A DNA stretch of 64,000 nt. Origin: Pseudomonadota bacterium. GTDB lineage: Bacteria; Pseudomonadota; Alphaproteobacteria; Rhodobacterales; Rhodobacteraceae. Shown here in pieces: positions 61,865-64,000 of this stretch. Position 1 is the first letter of the stretch, and each line of letters begins with the position of its first letter. Position numbers and translations under genes: made by a program. The notes below the pieces were generated by a model. That model ran no database searches. It was not told the DNA's origin and saw only the letters and a list, made by a program, of their open reading frames with translations. The stretch is from NCBI GenBank assembly GCA_020161655.1, contig JAIUPC010000019.1:124001-188000 (forward strand), read 5' to 3'.

Positions 61865-62656
61865 TCAGGCGGCGCGGGCGGCGGCCCCCGGCAGGAAGCG
61901 TTCGACCTGCACTTCCCCGCCATCGAAGATGCAGAAGGATGCCGGCGGCACCGCCACCCAGTCCTCGCCGCTTTCCAATGGCTCGGAGACGACGGCCCTG
62001 CCACCACGACTGTCGGACCAGCGGTGATAGAGCGTCGGCGCAAGGTCATCGGTGGCGTAGCGCACGGCGTAAAGCCGTTGGCCGTCGGAAAAAGCCGCCG
62101 TCATGCGGAAATGCGGTGCGGTGCCCTTTTGCCGCGACAGCGCTTCAAGCCGCGCGGTGGCGCGTTCCAGCGCGGCCTTGGCGTTAGTCTCCAACCCCTC
62201 GGCAAGGGCGAGCAGGAAAAGCGCTTCGCTGTCCGTAGCACCTTTCCTTTGCGGATAAAGCGCATCGGGGATCAGCATGTCGGCATCGCGGCGGAAGGCG
62301 TCATAGCCGCCGATCTGGCCGTTGTGCATGAAGGACCAGCGCCCGACGACGAAAGGATGGCAGTTGTTGCGGCTGGTCGCGGAGCCGGTCGAGGCGCGGA
62401 CATGGGCGAGGAAAAGCCGCGAGCGCACTTGCGCGGTAAGGGACCTCAGGTTCGGGTCCGACCAGGCCGGCAGGATGTCGCGGAAAAGGCCCGGCTCCTC
62501 GCGCTCACCATACCAGGCGAGGCCGAAGCCATCGGCATTGATCGCCGACTTGCATTGCGTCGCGCCATGGCTCTGATGGATCAGCGAATGGCCGGGGCGG
62601 CTGATGATATCCTCAAGGAAGATCGGATCGCCGATGTAGGCCGCCCATCTGCACAT
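61865..62656 (-). CDS. Class II glutamine amidotransferase domain protein
   Basis: The 263-residue protein has the Ntn-type nucleophile Cys2 directly after the start Met (MCRWAAYIG), with NADGFGLAWYG, AHVRASTGSATSRNNCHPF and FMHNGQIGGYD for glutamine binding. It is a stand-alone glutaminase domain of the YafJ/EgtC kind, which hydrolyse a gamma-glutamyl amide; the substrate here is unknown. EgtC acts in ergothioneine synthesis, but no other egt genes are seen. It sits between the xylulokinase and mttB-like genes on the same strand. Confidence 0.87.
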   Translation of the reverse strand: MCRWAAYIGDPIFLEDIISRPGHSLIHQSHGATQCKSAINADGFGLAWYGEREEPGLFRDILPAWSDPNLRSLTAQVRSRLFLAHVRASTGSATSRNNCHPFVVGRWSFMHNGQIGGYDAFRRDADMLIPDALYPQRKGATDSEALFLLALAEGLETNAKAALERATARLEALSRQKGTAPHFRMTAAFSDGQRLYAVRYATDDLAPTLYHRWSDSRGGRAVVSEPLESGEDWVAVPPASFCIFDGGEVQVERFLPGAAARAA

Positions 62657-62807
62657 TCACTCGCCTCGTTTTTGGGTCCGCGCGCTGTTCCGCGTCACGA
62701 TACCTGTTTTCTTCCTTGATATGGGCAAAACTCTCACGGACCAAGCCATATATGGGATGGCCAGGCACAGGGGGCGCAAAATCCTGCGACTTGGCGGGCG
62801 TATCCGC

Positions 62808-64000
62808 TTATTGTGTCGCCCGGATCGCCGGATAGGCCGCACGGAACCGCGCGAATGCCTCGTCATAGGCAGCCCGCAGGCCTTCGTCAGGGGCAATCGT
62901 GGCACCGAGATCTGGCATGGTCATCACCACCTGCGGATCGGCCCCCATCGCGGCGCAGATCCCGAGCCGTGCGGCACCAAGCGCCGCGCCGAACTCGCCC
63001 CCCGCCGGCAGCCTGAGCGGCACGCCGAGGACCGTGGCGATGAACTTGAGCCAGTAGCGCGAGCCGGTGCCGCCGCCGATGGCAATGAGGCTCTCCAACT
63101 GCGCACCGGTCGCCTTCAACGCCTCGAAACTGTCGCGCAGGCCGAAGGCCACGCCCTCAAGGACGGCGCGCGTCAGATCCTCGCGCCGCGTATCGGCACC
63201 CAGCCCGGTGAAGGCGCCGCGGATCGCCGCATCGTTATGCGGGGTACGCTCGCCCGAGAGATAGGGCAGGAACCGCACGCTCCCCGGTGGGCCGAGGTCT
63301 TCGCCCAGCGCCGTCGTCAGGGCGGCAGGCTTTTCGCCGGTGATGCGCGACAGCCAGTTGAGGCTGTCGGTCGCCGATAGCATCACGCCCATCTGGTACC
63401 AGCGGTCGGGCACGGCATGGCAGAAGGTATGGACGGCCGTCGACGGCGCCGGGCTGTAGCCCCGCCGCGCCGCAAGGATCACGCCCGAGGTGCCGAGCGA
63501 GACGAAACCCTGGCCTTCGTCCATCGTGCCGATGCCGCAGGCGGCGGCGGCATTATCCCCTGCCCCGCCCGCCACCGCGACATTGTCGCCGACGCCCCAT
63601 TTGTGCGCGAGGCCGGCCCCAAGCGTCCCGGCCCGGGCCGAACCTTCGACCAGCCTCGGCATCTGGTCGCGCCGCATGTGGCCCTTTTCCAGGAGGTAGT
63701 CCGACCACTCCCGCCGCCCGACATCGAGCCATGAGGTCCCGGCACTGTCCGACATGTCGGCGACATGATCGCCGGTCAGGTAGAGGTTGAGATAGGCGGC
63801 GGGCAGGAGAACCTTGGCGATCCTCGCGAAATTCTGCGGCTCATGGGTGCGCACCCATTCGAGCTTCGGCGCTGTGAAGCCAGGGAAGACGATATTGCCG
63901 GACAGGTCGCGGACCTTCTCGATGCCGTCGAGCAGTGCCGCCTCGGCATGGGACCGCGTGTCGTTCCAGAGGATGCAGGGCCGGATCACCTTGTCCCCGG
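62808..64000 (-). CDS. xylB: Xylulokinase, C-terminal part
   Basis: The gene runs off the right edge; about 397 residues are seen, so roughly the first 80-90 are missing. The FGGY-kinase motifs are GGAGDNAAAACGIG with the catalytic Asp, the phosphate-binding FVSLGTSGVILAARRG, and the C-terminal ATP site SLIAIGGGTGSRYWLKFIATVLGVPL. HTFCHAVPDRWYQMGVMLSA and FLPYLSGERTPHND fit xylulokinase more than glycerol or ribulose kinases. It phosphorylates D-xylulose. The GTG at 63989 is internal and not the start. Confidence 0.92.
   Translation of the reverse strand, partial: GDKVIRPCILWNDTRSHAEAALLDGIEKVRDLSGNIVFPGFTAPKLEWVRTHEPQNFARIAKVLLPAAYLNLYLTGDHVADMSDSAGTSWLDVGRREWSDYLLEKGHMRRDQMPRLVEGSARAGTLGAGLAHKWGVGDNVAVAGGAGDNAAAACGIGTMDEGQGFVSLGTSGVILAARRGYSPAPSTAVHTFCHAVPDRWYQMGVMLSATDSLNWLSRITGEKPAALTTALGEDLGPPGSVRFLPYLSGERTPHNDAAIRGAFTGLGADTRREDLTRAVLEGVAFGLRDSFEALKATGAQLESLIAIGGGTGSRYWLKFIATVLGVPLRLPAGGEFGAALGAARLGICAAMGADPQVVMTMPDLGATIAPDEGLRAAYDEAFARFRAAYPAIRATQ

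Noticed and set aside
1-64000. tRNA, rRNA, CRISPR, insertion sequence, phage or integrase genes
   Set aside because: No T-loop-like words in gaps, no spaced repeats, no transposase or integrase motif in any frame that fits a real gene.

Overview
The window is a GC-rich, gene-dense chromosomal segment (63 protein genes in 64 kb) from an alphaproteobacterium, most likely a member of the Rhodobacteraceae/Paracoccaceae. The pointers are the nifR3(dusB)-ntrB-ntrC-ntrY-ntrX-trkA-trkH-hfq-hflX chain, NtrC and NtrX proteins that lack the sigma-54 contact loop, a fused IspDF enzyme, the class II DAHP synthase, the DUF6456/DUF6477 proteins typical of this group, and frequent ATGA, TGATG and tail-to-tail gene overlaps. 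I would not name a genus. I see no rRNA, tRNA, CRISPR array, insertion sequence or prophage.

Layout. 1-7.4 kb: end of a LysM-type protein, a LOG-family hydrolase, a 721-residue unknown protein with an internal duplication, a Tat-exported phosphoesterase coupled to sodB, and an acyl-CoA ligase. 7.4-12.8 kb: tetrameric sarcosine oxidase operon soxB-[66 aa membrane protein]-soxD-soxA-soxG. 13-16.2 kb: ccmI-ruvX-DUF1289 and cbpA-cbpM. 16.3-19.4 kb: a palindromic intergenic element, gamma carbonic anhydrase, gmk, yicC and a PAS protein. 19.4-27.8 kb: class II DAHP synthase, a GlxA-type regulator and a branched-chain-amino-acid-type ABC transporter that carries an extra small exported-protein gene inside the operon. 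27.7-34.1 kb: ArnT-like transferase, a dimethylglycine/sarcosine dehydrogenase-like flavoprotein, a MocA-like nucleotidyltransferase and two Hint-domain proteins. 34.8-46.7 kb: hflX, hfq, Trk potassium uptake and both Ntr two-component systems with dusB. 46.9-53.4 kb: ispDF-pgpA-cinA, amtB, an esterase, a RatA-type protein, hpt, LysR. 53.5-64 kb: two cytochromes c, a porin-like barrel, GST, lipA, aqpZ, DUF6456/DUF6477, an MttB-like methyltransferase, a class II amidotransferase and a truncated xylulokinase gene.

The genes that work together most clearly are those for methylated amines. Sarcosine oxidase, a dimethylglycine/sarcosine dehydrogenase-like enzyme, a non-pyrrolysine MttB-family methyltransferase and a GlxA-type AraC regulator (the family of GbdR and SouR) would together suit stepwise demethylation of glycine betaine, although they are dispersed over 54 kb and no corrinoid protein gene is visible. 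The second functional block is nitrogen control (ntrBC, ntrYX, dusB, amtB nearby). The most unusual items are the two lower-GC small genes spliced exactly into the sox and liv operons by TGATG stop-start overlaps, the duplicated orphan protein, the Hint pair, and several well-formed dyads and direct repeats in promoter regions.
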